From: Candidatus Hydrogenedentota bacterium
GTDB taxonomy: Bacteria; Hydrogenedentota; Hydrogenedentia; Hydrogenedentales; SLHB01
Length of the DNA: 56,429 bases
Direction of reading: 5' to 3'
Assembly (NCBI GenBank): GCA_016215105.1
Contig: JACRLJ010000006.1
Location: 69,030-125,458 of the forward strand
Below the pieces are notes generated by a model that was not told the DNA's origin, did not search any database, and was given only the letters and a program-made list of their open reading frames with translations. Position numbers and translations under genes: made by a program. Position 1 is the first letter of the stretch. Each line of letters begins with the position of its first letter. Below, piece by piece: positions 8,073 through 18,490 of this stretch.

Positions 8073-9507
8073 GATTCCGTGCCCCGTAGCGGTTCACGCC
8101 GCGCGCGATCCCGATAGCGTCGCGTTGGCCGGTCCCTCAATCAACTATTCGTACCGCGACCTCGACACAGCGGTTTCGATGGTGGCCAAGAACCTTCGCG
8201 CCGGCGGTATTCGCCGCGGCGATATCGTCGCGCTACATCTCTCATCCTGCGTCGAATATCCAATTCTTTTACTCGGCGTCATTCGCTTGGGCGCGATCGC
8301 TTTCCCGCTGAACACCCATTTGCCTGCGGCGGGTATCGTATCCGCGTTGGAGTCCGTACGCTGTTCTAACCTCATCGCGGCTGCCGACCTTCTTCCTCCC
8401 AAAACCAGCGCGAGTATTCGCGTCTTCGCGCCGCGAGACGTTCTCGCTTCGCGTCACACCATACGGCCTCGACTCGAACGCGTCACCACCGATCGACCCG
8501 CCGTCATCGTGATGACCTCCGGCAGCTCCGGCCAGCCCAAAGCCGCTGTGCTTACCTACGGAAACCTCCACGCCAACGCCAGCGCCTCCAACGCGAGTCT
8601 CCCGTTGGCGCCTGGAAACCGCTGGCTCCTTTCGTTGCCCCTGTATCACGTGTCCGGCCTGGGCGTGGTATTTCGATGCATTGTCGCGGGCGCAACTATC
8701 GCCATCGCGGAAGGACACGAGGAACTGCCCGAGAGCATCACGCGTTGCGCGGTCGGCCATATCTCTCTCGTCGCGACCCAACTGATTCGGCTCATGCAGC
8801 AGCAGCCCGCCGCGGAAGCGCTGACGAGCTTGAAAGCGATTCTACTTGGAGGCAGCGCCCTGCCCGCCAGCATGCTTCGCGCCGCGCTTGAGCGCGGCCT
8901 GCCCATCTACATCAGCTATGGCCTGACCGAAATGGCGTCACAAGTCGCGACCGCGCGCCTGACCGAACTGTCTCCCGATCAGAGACCCGCGGCGCGCGTG
9001 TTGATTCCGCGAAGCGTCCGGATAAACGCGGAATCCGAAATCGAGGTACAAGGGCCGACCCTGTTCCGCGGCTATCTCCGCGGAGATTCCGTGTCCCGTC
9101 CCCTTACCGCCGACGGCTGGTTTCGCACGGGTGATCTGGGGCGGCTAGATGCGTCAAACGGCCTCATCGTGCTCGGACGAAAAGACAACATGTTCATATC
9201 CGGCGGCGAGAACATTCAGCCCGAAGAAATCGAAGCGCTCCTTTCGGGAATCGACGGTATCGCGCAGACGGTCGTCGTACCTGTGAAAGACCCGGTGTAC
9301 GGACATCGCCCGGTCGCCTTCATCGAGCCGGTATCGGAGCAGTGTCCGGATTCCGCAGCATTGACGGAAATTCTCGCGCGAACCTTGCCACCCTACAAAA
9401 TTCCACGCGTGTACCTTCCCTGGCCGACGGAGCTTCGCGGACAGGGAATCAAAGTGAATCGAAAACGCCTTGCGCAGCGCGCCGAAGAACTCGCCGGACA
9501 GCCCTGA
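8065..9507 (+). CDS. menE: o-Succinylbenzoate-CoA ligase MenE
   Basis: Adenylate-forming ligase that activates o-succinylbenzoate with ATP and CoA. 480 residues from the ATG at 8065, overlapping menC by 8 bp. ANL-superfamily motifs: VMTSGSSGQPKAAV (P-loop) near residues 149-162, YGLTEMAS, GWFRTGDLG and GRKDNMFISGGENI (hinge and lid); the acyl-adenylate Lys lies near the C-terminus (GIKVNRKRL). It is the last men gene. DHNA-CoA thioesterase (MenI) is absent and must be elsewhere or replaced. Confidence 0.93.
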   Translation: MSEIPCPVAVHAARDPDSVALAGPSINYSYRDLDTAVSMVAKNLRAGGIRRGDIVALHLSSCVEYPILLLGVIRLGAIAFPLNTHLPAAGIVSALESVRCSNLIAAADLLPPKTSASIRVFAPRDVLASRHTIRPRLERVTTDRPAVIVMTSGSSGQPKAAVLTYGNLHANASASNASLPLAPGNRWLLSLPLYHVSGLGVVFRCIVAGATIAIAEGHEELPESITRCAVGHISLVATQLIRLMQQQPAAEALTSLKAILLGGSALPASMLRAALERGLPIYISYGLTEMASQVATARLTELSPDQRPAARVLIPRSVRINAESEIEVQGPTLFRGYLRGDSVSRPLTADGWFRTGDLGRLDASNGLIVLGRKDNMFISGGENIQPEEIEALLSGIDGIAQTVVVPVKDPVYGHRPVAFIEPVSEQCPDSAALTEILARTLPPYKIPRVYLPWPTELRGQGIKVNRKRLAQRAEELAGQP

Positions 9508-9516
9508 CCGCGATTA

Positions 9517-10032
9517 CTATCGCGCCGGTGGAATCCAAGGTGTGTGCCGAGGAACCCAACGCGGCACGTTGGCCTTGTATTCGAGGTAGTCGCTTCCGAA
9601 CCGCCGCGCCAAACCTCGTTCCTCCACCAACGGGATATAGAGTCCGTTTATCACCAGAAATACCAAGAACCAAGTGAGCAGCGAACTCGATCCGAGTAGA
9701 GCGGTCTCCCCTGCAAGCACGAAGGCGACACCGGATATCATCGGATTGCGCACATGACGGTACACGCCGTCCACCACCAGGCGCCGCGGCGCGTCCCACG
9801 GCGCCAACGACCCGCGGCCAACCGTTGCGAACAACGCAATGGTCTTGATCATCAACCATAGTCCCATCGAAAGCAGGCCGGCGCCAAGAAGTAGCGGGAC
9901 CAGCAAAGCAGGAAACGAATGCCCCCATCCAACATTATCGAAAGCGTTGCCACGCAAGAGCCACGCAGGCACGGCCACGGTCACTGTGCCCGGCAAAATC
10001 ACAATCGCCAGTAGTACTCGCCACCACGGCAT
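9517..10032 (-). CDS. Membrane methyltransferase, ICMT/PEMT-like
   Basis: 171 residues with about four to five hydrophobic segments. It carries the RHVRNPMISG motif in the second half, typical of the isoprenylcysteine carboxyl methyltransferase / phospholipid methyltransferase (NnrU-like) superfamily. The substrate cannot be told from sequence; bacterial members methylate lipids, quinone-like compounds or unknown targets. It converges on menE with a 9-bp gap and is not part of that operon. Confidence 0.75.
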   Translation of the reverse strand: MPWWRVLLAIVILPGTVTVAVPAWLLRGNAFDNVGWGHSFPALLVPLLLGAGLLSMGLWLMIKTIALFATVGRGSLAPWDAPRRLVVDGVYRHVRNPMISGVAFVLAGETALLGSSSLLTWFLVFLVINGLYIPLVEERGLARRFGSDYLEYKANVPRWVPRHTPWIPPAR

Positions 10033-10085
10033 ACACAGACTTCCCTAACGACATCCAACAAAACCCGCGACGGGATGAACGAAAG

Positions 10086-10105
10086 GGCGGTTGTCCCCAA
10101 CCGCC
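10086..10105 (-). terminator. Candidate terminator after the DUF1501 gene
   Basis: Perfect 8-bp inverted repeat (GGCGGTTG / CAACCGCC) with a 4-nt loop, 28 bp past the end of the DUF1501 gene in its direction of transcription. On that strand it is followed by CTTTCGTT, a weak T-rich tail. The structure is clear; the terminator role is inferred. Confidence 0.45.
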
Positions 10106-10133
10106 GCGATCTTTCCACATAACACAACAAGCG

Positions 10134-11570
<1,437 letters not shown>

Positions 11571-11582
11571 TTCAGGCCCTTC

Positions 11583-12590
11583 TTACAGACGCGCCACGGT
11601 TTCATGCAGGTTCAACACCGCCCGTGCGACGGACGTCCACGCCGCCAATTCCGAAAGGTCTACGCCGTCCGGCGGCGGAGCGAGGCCGATGTGAATCAGC
11701 TTCGCCGCGGCGTCCTTGTCAGACTGATATTCTTTCAGGTGTTTCGCGCAAAGGTCTGTGAGAATGGAAAGCTCCCCCGCGGTCGGTTTGCGCGACACGG
11801 CCTGCCTATACGCCCAGGTGATCCGATCCGCCGCGGTCGCCCCGCCTTCCTTGAGAATATGCCCTGCGAAACACCGCGCCGCCTCGTTATAGGTCGGATC
11901 ATTCAGCAACACCAAGGCCTGCAGCGGTGTATTCGACACCACGCGCTCGGCGGCGCATTCTTCGCGTGTGGGCGAATCGAACGCGAGCAGACTCGGGTGA
12001 AGGAACGAGCGCTTCCAAAACGTGTACAAACCGCGCCGATACTGATCCTCGCCCTTTGACGGATCGTAGATTAGAGGACCCCTAAACGTGTTGCAGTCGG
12101 CGTAATAGCCGTCTGGCTGATACGGATATACGCTGGGTCCACCCATCTTCTCCGAGAGCAAGCCGCTCACCTTCAGCGCGTTGTCACGCACGAACTCCGC
12201 CGCCAGCCGGAACGTGGACTGCCGTTCGAGCCATTTGTTGTCGGGGTCGGCCTCGCGCAACTCCTTGGACGCCGTCGAGGTCTGCCGGTACGCCGCTGAA
12301 GTGACCATCAGCTTTACAAGACGCTTGACGTCCCAGCCGCTGTCACGAAACTCGGCCGCGAGCCAGTCGAGTAACTCCGGATGCGTTGGCCAGTCGCCGC
12401 GCGTGCCTACGTCCTCCAGAACGCGCGACAAACCCGCGCCGTAGAACTTCTTCCACATCCGGTTCACGATGACCCGGCTCGTCAACGGATTCTCCGGAGC
12501 GGTCAGCCACTGCGCCAAGTCCAGCCGTGTCTCGCGGCGCCCCTCGATGGCCGCGTGCGGCAGAAACGCGGGCACCGCAGGATTCACCAC
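11583..12590 (-). CDS. DUF1553 C-terminal part of an interrupted protein
   Basis: 335 residues, DUF1553 (PSD1) domain only: LAQWLTAPENPLTSRVIVNRMWKKF-type start, then LLDWLAAEF, KLMVTSAAYRQTS and SNTPLQALVLLNDP. DUF1553 normally follows DUF1549 in one polypeptide. Reading back in the same frame, two Gly codons and a TAG (12597-12599) separate this segment from the upstream protein, which ends in the conserved RGNWMDD. The fragment opens with a GTG at 12590 that lacks a convincing SD. It is therefore most likely the distal part of one gene broken by a nonsense codon, or reached by UAG read-through. Confidence 0.8.
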   Translation of the reverse strand: MVNPAVPAFLPHAAIEGRRETRLDLAQWLTAPENPLTSRVIVNRMWKKFYGAGLSRVLEDVGTRGDWPTHPELLDWLAAEFRDSGWDVKRLVKLMVTSAAYRQTSTASKELREADPDNKWLERQSTFRLAAEFVRDNALKVSGLLSEKMGGPSVYPYQPDGYYADCNTFRGPLIYDPSKGEDQYRRGLYTFWKRSFLHPSLLAFDSPTREECAAERVVSNTPLQALVLLNDPTYNEAARCFAGHILKEGGATAADRITWAYRQAVSRKPTAGELSILTDLCAKHLKEYQSDKDAAAKLIHIGLAPPPDGVDLSELAAWTSVARAVLNLHETVARL

Positions 12591-12596
12591 CCCGCC

Positions 12597-15500
12597 CTAG
12601 TCATCCATCCAATTGCCTCGCGGAAGAACATGCATGACCCGCGGCTCCGCGGCCTCCGTAACCAGAGAAATCGGAATCTCCTTCAACAACGTGTCCCGAT
12701 CCGCCGCCGCAGTCTTCAGTTGCGCGCGCGGCGCGTCCAATTCCGGCGCCCCACCCCGATAGTACTTGGCCAGAATCTCTCTCTCTTCGGGCGTGCGCAG
12801 CTTCGGATCGATGCGCAAGGCCGCGTAGGCCGCTTCGGGCATTCTCGCCTTGACCGAAATGGACGGAGCGTCCGTGGTCGTCAGGCTAAGCCGGAATCGT
12901 CCGATCACATCCTGCGCGCGTTTTGATTCGTGCTTCAGCCGTATCGTCAGCGTCGTCCCCGTGCCACCGGATACCGGTTGCGCAAACCGAAACACCGCCT
13001 GCCGATCTTCGTTCTTCAGATTGCCGTCAACGGCCCACCCGGTATCCGCCTTGTCGTCAAACGCCAGCGTTACCGGGTTGTTGCGCTGTTCGTAATCGGC
13101 CACCGCTGACCCAATTGCCACCGATTGTGCTTTCGCGGTCCCCGGCGCCGCCGCGTCCACCTCGAAACTCGTCAGTGTGAAGTTGCCGCCGCCACGAGAC
13201 AGTCCGGTGTTGCCGAAACTGGGATCGCGCAGCGCCTCCAACCGTATGCCGGTGAGATTGCGTTGACCCGTGCGGACCGTGATCGTGTAGTTCTCGTTAT
13301 CCGGCTTCGCGCCGGATGAGAGAATCGATCCATCGGGCAAAAGCTTCAGCGTGGTTCCGTTGCTCGCGGTGGAGGACTCCGGCGAGACGGTGATCCAGTC
13401 GTTCTTTTCCCCCGCGATTTCGGCGACCAGCTTCTGTTCCCACACCGTCTGCGACGTGGCCAGTTGATCGGTCGGGGTGTCCAGCGTCTTCTGAAGCGCC
13501 GCGATTTGCTCATCGAGAGATTTCTGCTTCGCCGCCTGCTCGTCCGTAGGCAACGAGATTACCGGGTCCCACCGTTCACCGGCGCCATAAACACCTTTCT
13601 CTTTAATATCGGCGAAAAACGCCCCCAGGCTGTAGAAATCCTTCATGGTGAACGGGTCAAACTTGTGATCGTGGCATTCCGCGCAGCCCACAGTCGAGCC
13701 CAGCCACGCCGTTGAAGTCGTCCGCACGCGATCCGCAACGTACTTCGCGAGATATTCTTTCGCTTGCGCGCCGCCCTCGGCGGTGAGCTGGTTCAAGCGA
13801 TTGTATCCGGACGCGATTTTCTGTTCGCTTGTGGCGTTGGGTAACAAGTCACCCGCAAGTTGCTCGATGGTGAATTTGTCGAACGGCTTGTTCTCATTGA
13901 ACGCTTTGATGACGTAGTCTCGGTACGGATACACGCTCCGGAACTCGTCGCCGTGGTACCCGTTCGTGTCCGCGTACCGAACGACGTCCAGCCAGTCCAC
14001 CGCCATGCGTTCGCCATAGTGCGGCGACGCCAGCAGTCTATCCACTTGCTTGTCATATGCATCGGGAGCCGCGTCGTTCACAAACGCGTCAACGTCGGCG
14101 GGAGTGGGCGGCAGGCCCACCAGATCGAAGCATAAACGCCGCAGCAGGGTAACGCGGTCGGCTTCGGGAGACGGCTTCAAACCCTTCATTTCGAGCGTGG
14201 CCAGGACAAACGCGTCAATCGGGTTCTTGATCCAGGGGGAGTCAGTGGGCGAGGGAACTGCAGGGCGGGTGAGGGGGCTGTAGGACCAGTGGGGTTGGTA
14301 TTCCGCGCCTTCGTCGATCCATTTTCGTAACGTCTCTACTTCGTCCGGCTTCAGCCGGTGGCCGGTGCTCGGCGGCGGCATGATCTCAACGGGGTCCTTG
14401 TTGGCCACCCGCCGCATCAGCTCGCTCTGGCCGCTGAGCCCTGGCACAATAGGCCGCTTGCCCTTAATCTCCGCCACCGCGCATTCGCGCTGGTCCAACC
14501 GAAGGCCCGCCTTGCGGTTGCTCTTGTCCGCGCCATGGCAGATGTAGCAATTCTCCGCGAAGATGGGCCGGACGTCGCGATTGAACAATACCGTCTTTAC
14601 CGCCGCATTCGGCGCGGCTGCTGCAACAGGTTTCGCCGGAGCGTCCGTCTTGGGCGCTGCGTCAGGTTTCGGCGCCGGCGTATCCTTTGGTGGCTCCGTC
14701 TTCGGCGCGGCGTCTGGCTTCTTTTCGGCCTCCAATTTCGCCGCCGCGCCAGGATTGCATTTCAGACACACCTTACCGGCCGCCGCGGCTTCTTTGCAGC
14801 ACGGGTGCTCGCATTCCTTGCCGGCGGCGTGGGCTTTGTCGCAGCAACTGTCCTTGTCAAACAGCGCCGCGAGATCCGTCTTCGCCGCCGCAGGTGTCGC
14901 GGGAGTCGGCGCGGTCGCCTCAGCCTTCGCCAGCGCGCCCAGATTAATCGTGAGACCCGGCAACGCTTTCTTGAGCTTCTCCGCGCCTTCGGGTGTCACC
15001 TTGCTGCGCCACAAATAGAGACTCTTGAGACTCTTCAGACCTTCCAGGTTGCACAAGCCGGCGTCGCTGACCTGCGTGCCATACAGATTCAAATACTCGA
15101 GATGTTCGAGTCCTTGAAGATTGGCCACGCCTTGATCGCCAACACCGGTCTTCTCCAGGTGCAAACTCGTCAGATTGCGCAACGGCTTGAGCGCCGCCAG
15201 CCCGCCATCCGAAACTTTCGTGCCCGCCAAGTCCAGCCAAACGACTTGGTCCGCCAACGGCGCAAGCGACTTCAACTGGTCGTCGCCGGCCTTGTCGCCC
15301 ATCAGTTTGAAATCCACCCGCACCAGCGGATAGTCCTTCGCGAGCGGCGTAGCTAACGCCCCCAGGCCTGTCAACGCCGCCAGCGCGTCCGCCGGAGGCG
15401 CCGCCACCGTCTTCGCCAACGCATCGAGCGGAGAAGGCGCTGGTCCCGCCGCCGCGGTCGCCGCGGCTTGAACTGCCGAGTCCGCGGCGGCGAGGGCTGG

Positions 15501-16133
15501 CTTGGTTTCGACGGCAGGCTTTGTCTCAGGTGCAGGCACCGGCGCTGGCGCAGGCGCTGGCGCAGGTGTTGGCGCAGGTGTTGGCGCAGGTGTTGGCGCA
15601 GGTGTTGGCGCAGGTGTTGGCGCAGGTGTTGGCGCAGGTGTTGGCGCAGGTGTTGGTTCGGCGGCTGACTTCGCGGAATCACTCTTCCATGCGCCGAATG
15701 AAGCCCCTTCCGTGATCCACTGCGCGATCAGGCCGATTTGCTCCTGCGTAAGCGGATCGCCCTCGGCGGGCATGAGGTCTTCGTGGCCCCTGGGCAGCGA
15801 AACCAGTCGGCACAGTTTGCTCTCGGCAGGTTTGCCCGGCACAATCACGGAACCGCTCTCGCCACCCTTCAGAATGCACTCCGGCAAGTCCAGCCGCAGC
15901 TTGCCCTTTTGCTTTGCAGGACCGTGACACTTGAAGCAGCGAGATTCGAATATGGGCAGGACTTGGCTTGCGAAGTCGACCTTGGCGGCCTCGGCGGCGC
16001 CCGCGCCTGCCATTACGATCATCAGGCCGCACAAGACCGCGCAAGCCTGCGCTCCCCGAGTCCAGACCAGTTTCCGTGCGTTGCTAAAGACTTCGCGTGA
16101 AACACAGACAAGAACGCAAACAAAGCGAGACAT
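12597..16133 (-). CDS. Two PSCyt1 haem domains + LRR + DUF1549, cut by TAG
   Basis: 1178 residues, exported (hydrophobic segment to about residue 48). Order: first cytochrome-c-like PSCyt1 domain with CFKCH at 66-70; Thr-Pro-Ala-Pro linker at about 159-205; leucine-rich repeats at about 280-397; a Cys-rich patch at about 427-461 ([18 protein letters not shown]); a second PSCyt1 domain with CYICH at 529-533; DUF1549 from about 636 with [11 protein letters not shown] near 815. It stops at RGNWMDD, inside the motif that normally reads on into DUF1553. The TAG at 12597-12599 is followed in frame by DUF1553, so the full product would be about 1515 residues. Family members usually have one PSCyt1 domain and no LRR or Cys-rich part. 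Probably an outer, haem-binding protein acting with the DUF1501 partner. Confidence 0.85.
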   Translation of the reverse strand: MSRFVCVLVCVSREVFSNARKLVWTRGAQACAVLCGLMIVMAGAGAAEAAKVDFASQVLPIFESRCFKCHGPAKQKGKLRLDLPECILKGGESGSVIVPGKPAESKLCRLVSLPRGHEDLMPAEGDPLTQEQIGLIAQWITEGASFGAWKSDSAKSAAEPTPAPTPAPTPAPTPAPTPAPTPAPTPAPTPAPAPAPAPVPAPETKPAVETKPALAAADSAVQAAATAAAGPAPSPLDALAKTVAAPPADALAALTGLGALATPLAKDYPLVRVDFKLMGDKAGDDQLKSLAPLADQVVWLDLAGTKVSDGGLAALKPLRNLTSLHLEKTGVGDQGVANLQGLEHLEYLNLYGTQVSDAGLCNLEGLKSLKSLYLWRSKVTPEGAEKLKKALPGLTINLGALAKAEATAPTPATPAAAKTDLAALFDKDSCCDKAHAAGKECEHPCCKEAAAAGKVCLKCNPGAAAKLEAEKKPDAAPKTEPPKDTPAPKPDAAPKTDAPAKPVAAAAPNAAVKTVLFNRDVRPIFAENCYICHGADKSNRKAGLRLDQRECAVAEIKGKRPIVPGLSGQSELMRRVANKDPVEIMPPPSTGHRLKPDEVETLRKWIDEGAEYQPHWSYSPLTRPAVPSPTDSPWIKNPIDAFVLATLEMKGLKPSPEADRVTLLRRLCFDLVGLPPTPADVDAFVNDAAPDAYDKQVDRLLASPHYGERMAVDWLDVVRYADTNGYHGDEFRSVYPYRDYVIKAFNENKPFDKFTIEQLAGDLLPNATSEQKIASGYNRLNQLTAEGGAQAKEYLAKYVADRVRTTSTAWLGSTVGCAECHDHKFDPFTMKDFYSLGAFFADIKEKGVYGAGERWDPVISLPTDEQAAKQKSLDEQIAALQKTLDTPTDQLATSQTVWEQKLVAEIAGEKNDWITVSPESSTASNGTTLKLLPDGSILSSGAKPDNENYTITVRTGQRNLTGIRLEALRDPSFGNTGLSRGGGNFTLTSFEVDAAAPGTAKAQSVAIGSAVADYEQRNNPVTLAFDDKADTGWAVDGNLKNEDRQAVFRFAQPVSGGTGTTLTIRLKHESKRAQDVIGRFRLSLTTTDAPSISVKARMPEAAYAALRIDPKLRTPEEREILAKYYRGGAPELDAPRAQLKTAAADRDTLLKEIPISLVTEAAEPRVMHVLPRGNWMDD
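15559..15654. repeat. Eight perfect 12-bp tandem repeats (Thr-Pro-Ala-Pro linker)
   Basis: Eight exact copies of GGCGCAGGTGTT in a row, preceded by degenerate GCGCTG-containing units from 15541. On the coding (minus) strand each unit encodes Pro-Thr-Pro-Ala, forming a flexible linker between the first haem domain and the LRR region. Perfect identity at nucleotide level implies recent slippage or expansion, so copy number probably varies between strains. Confidence 0.9.
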
Positions 16134-16168
16134 GGCGAGGCACTCCGCTCCATCCAGTAATACGGCCG

Positions 16169-16184
16169 GCCCCGTAGACGGGGC
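16169..16184 (-). other. Stem-loop in the leader of the DUF1549 gene
   Basis: Inverted repeat GCCCCGT / ACGGGGC, which folds as 6 bp with a 4-nt loop. It lies between the candidate -10 element and the ATG at 16133, so it would be in the 5' untranslated region. The role is unknown. Confidence 0.35.
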
Positions 16185-16207
16185 GCGCCCTCACGAACAC
16201 CTGCCGC

Positions 16208-16213
16208 ATTATA
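16208..16213 (-). promoter_or_regulatory. Candidate -10 element of the DUF1549/DUF1501 locus
   Basis: Perfect TATAAT on the minus strand, about 75 bp upstream of the gene start, in the 161-bp gap between kup and this gene. No good -35 sits at 16-18 bp, so it is only a candidate or activator-dependent promoter. Confidence 0.35.
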
Positions 16214-16294
16214 CAGCAGCGCATCCATGCGCGCCACCTCGTGAAAAGGGGCCCTCGGTACGCAGGGCGAATGACTCTCGTGACGAAGCGGCGC

Positions 16295-18136
16295 CTACAG
16301 TTCGACCTGTACGCCGAGTTCGACCACCTGGTTGGGGGGAATCTCGAAGAAGCCGATGGCCCCGTAGGCGTTGCGCGCCAGAATCGCAAACAGATGTTGC
16401 CGCCACGCCGCCATGCCCGGCCTTTTCGTTATGCGGATATTCTCGCGCCCCAGAAAGAATCCCGTAGTACGCAACTCGAGATAGAAGCCATGCCCCAGAT
16501 TCTCGACCGTTACGCGCTCCGCGCGCGGCACGTGCGACGTCTCTTCGACAATGACCGTCAGCACCGCCACGGTCTCATGGATTACTTTGTTGTACTTGAT
16601 GTTGTGCAGCATGACCGGAGGCGTGCCCTGATGATTGCCGGACATGAACACGGCGGCGCCGGGCACTCGCACGGGCCGGTGCTCCATGGTCTCGTCCGTT
16701 ACGTTCGGAACGAACATATCCAGTGGCAACATCCGCTCGCCGAGCCGTTCACCCAGGATCTGGCGGCCCTTCCGCCACGTGATCATCACCGTGTAGATGG
16801 TCACGCCCACAACTAACGGGAACCAACCGCCATGCAGCACCTTCAGCATGGTCGCGCTGCAGAATCCAATATCGAACATCAAGAACGCGCCCGTTAACAA
16901 TAACGCCGGCGCAAGGCGCCAGCCCCACAACTCGCGCATGACCGAAAACAGGAGCAAAGTCGTGATGAGCATCGTCGTTGTGACGGCTACTCCGTACGCG
17001 GCTGCTAGGTTCGTGGATGTCTGAAATCCGACCACCAATCCAACCGTAGCTACCAGCAGAACCCGGTTGATTGTCGGAATGAAAATCTGACCAATCTCAT
17101 GGGCCGAAGTGTGAATAATACTCACCCGCGGGAGATAGCCCAGCAGAGCAGCCTGCCGAGTCACCGAAAACGCCCCCGAAATCACCGCTTGCGAAGCAAT
17201 GATGGTAGCCAAGGTCGAAAGCACCACCATCGGTATCAACGCCCAGCGCGGCGTCAACGCAAAAAACGGGTTGAATTCCCCGGCCGTAGCTGCCGACGGG
17301 GTTCCGAGAATGACGGCGCCCTGCCCAAAATAGTTCAGAAGTAGACACGGCAACGCTATGGCGAACCAACCTAATTGGATCGGGCGCCGGCCAAAGTGGC
17401 CCATGTCGGCGTACAACGCCTCCCCGCCGGTCAGCGCCAGGAACACCGCGCCCAGGACCATGAAACCGCCCCAGCCATTGCGCAGGTAAAAATCGACCGC
17501 CCAGAATGGATTGACTGCCCGAAGCACGACCGGATGCCTGATGATCGCCACCAGTCCCAGGCTGGCGATTACGCCAAACCAAACCAAGATTATCGGCCCA
17601 AATACAGTCCCTATACGGGCGGTGCCCCGGTGTTGAATCAGGAAGAGGCCAATCAAAATGACAATAGTGATAGGCACAACGTAGTGCTTAAACGATGTCG
17701 TTGCGACCTCGAGACCTTCCACGGCGCTCAGCACCGAGATTGCCGGCGTAATCATGCCGTCACCGTACAGAAGCGCGGCGCCAAACAATCCCATGGCCAT
17801 CACTACCAGGCGCCGTTTAGCCTTGTCATTCGACAGCTTCGACAGCGACAGCGCCATCAAGGCCAGGATACCGCCCTCACCGCGGTTGTCCGCGCGCAAC
17901 ACGAATACCATGTACTTGACCGAGATGACGATGATCAGCGACCACAGAAACAGCGATAGAATGCCCAGCACGTTCTCCTCGCTCGCGCGAACGCCGTGGC
18001 TGCCCCAGAAACACTCGCGCAGGGCGTATAGGGGACTCGTCCCAATATCCCCGTACACCACGCCCAGCGCGCCCAAAGTAAGGAACGCGGTGTGTTTCGC
18101 GTCGTGGCCGTTCTGATTCAAAGTTTCCTTGCTCAT
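16295..18136 (-). CDS. kup: Kup-family potassium transporter
   Basis: K+:H+ symporter of the KUP/HAK/KT family in the inner membrane. 613 residues, close to E. coli Kup (622). The hallmark GVVYGDIGTSPLYALRE is near residues 29-45. About twelve hydrophobic segments follow, then a soluble C-terminal domain ending in the family-typical ELGVQVEL. The start codon is ATG. No other K+ genes are nearby, and it is flanked by unrelated genes, so it is probably a single-gene unit. Confidence 0.95.
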   Translation of the reverse strand: MSKETLNQNGHDAKHTAFLTLGALGVVYGDIGTSPLYALRECFWGSHGVRASEENVLGILSLFLWSLIIVISVKYMVFVLRADNRGEGGILALMALSLSKLSNDKAKRRLVVMAMGLFGAALLYGDGMITPAISVLSAVEGLEVATTSFKHYVVPITIVILIGLFLIQHRGTARIGTVFGPIILVWFGVIASLGLVAIIRHPVVLRAVNPFWAVDFYLRNGWGGFMVLGAVFLALTGGEALYADMGHFGRRPIQLGWFAIALPCLLLNYFGQGAVILGTPSAATAGEFNPFFALTPRWALIPMVVLSTLATIIASQAVISGAFSVTRQAALLGYLPRVSIIHTSAHEIGQIFIPTINRVLLVATVGLVVGFQTSTNLAAAYGVAVTTTMLITTLLLFSVMRELWGWRLAPALLLTGAFLMFDIGFCSATMLKVLHGGWFPLVVGVTIYTVMITWRKGRQILGERLGERMLPLDMFVPNVTDETMEHRPVRVPGAAVFMSGNHQGTPPVMLHNIKYNKVIHETVAVLTVIVEETSHVPRAERVTVENLGHGFYLELRTTGFFLGRENIRITKRPGMAAWRQHLFAILARNAYGAIGFFEIPPNQVVELGVQVEL

Positions 18137-18490
18137 GTGATGTGCGATGCCCGATTGGTTTGTACCGGAATACGGAAGCCCTGGATGCGGGCCGGGAATT
18201 ACGCGCCCTCGCTCTCAATCTCGAAAGCCTGGAGCCCATTCCCCGGGATGTGGTGTACTGTGAAGCCGTGCCGTGTGCGCCGACTAAGCATGGCGCGATA
18301 GCCTATACGGTATTCTCTGCTGTTTCAAGTTTTGCTTATTCCATTATGGAACAGGCGATGGCGGGAGGTACCCCCGCGAATCGGCCGCGAGGCGCGCATA
18401 GTATCCGCGCTTCAGGGGGAGTCTACGTGCGTTTCACCCCGCGCCGACGGGCCGCACGCTCCGAGTACGCCCGCAGCCCGAAAGCGGAAC
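18137..18490. other. 354-bp gap between pilR and kup: hairpin, weak promoter
   Basis: No gene seen. It holds a strong palindrome at 18362-18378 (GCGGG, one mismatch, GGTACC core, CCCGC), possibly the end of the pil transcript but without a T-tract. On the kup strand TTGAAA is followed 15 bp later by TATAGG (near 18329-18303), a poor promoter match. A ydaO-type (c-di-AMP) riboswitch, common before kup genes, was looked for and not convincingly found. Confidence 0.4.

Noticed and set aside
15541-15658. CRISPR array
   Set aside because: The 12-bp units are contiguous without spacers and encode a Thr-Pro-Ala linker in frame.
18137-18490. c-di-AMP (ydaO) riboswitch before kup
   Set aside because: A GGGGTGAAAC string occurs on the kup strand near 18431-18440, but the other conserved blocks are missing and it lies about 300 nt upstream, nearer the pilR end.
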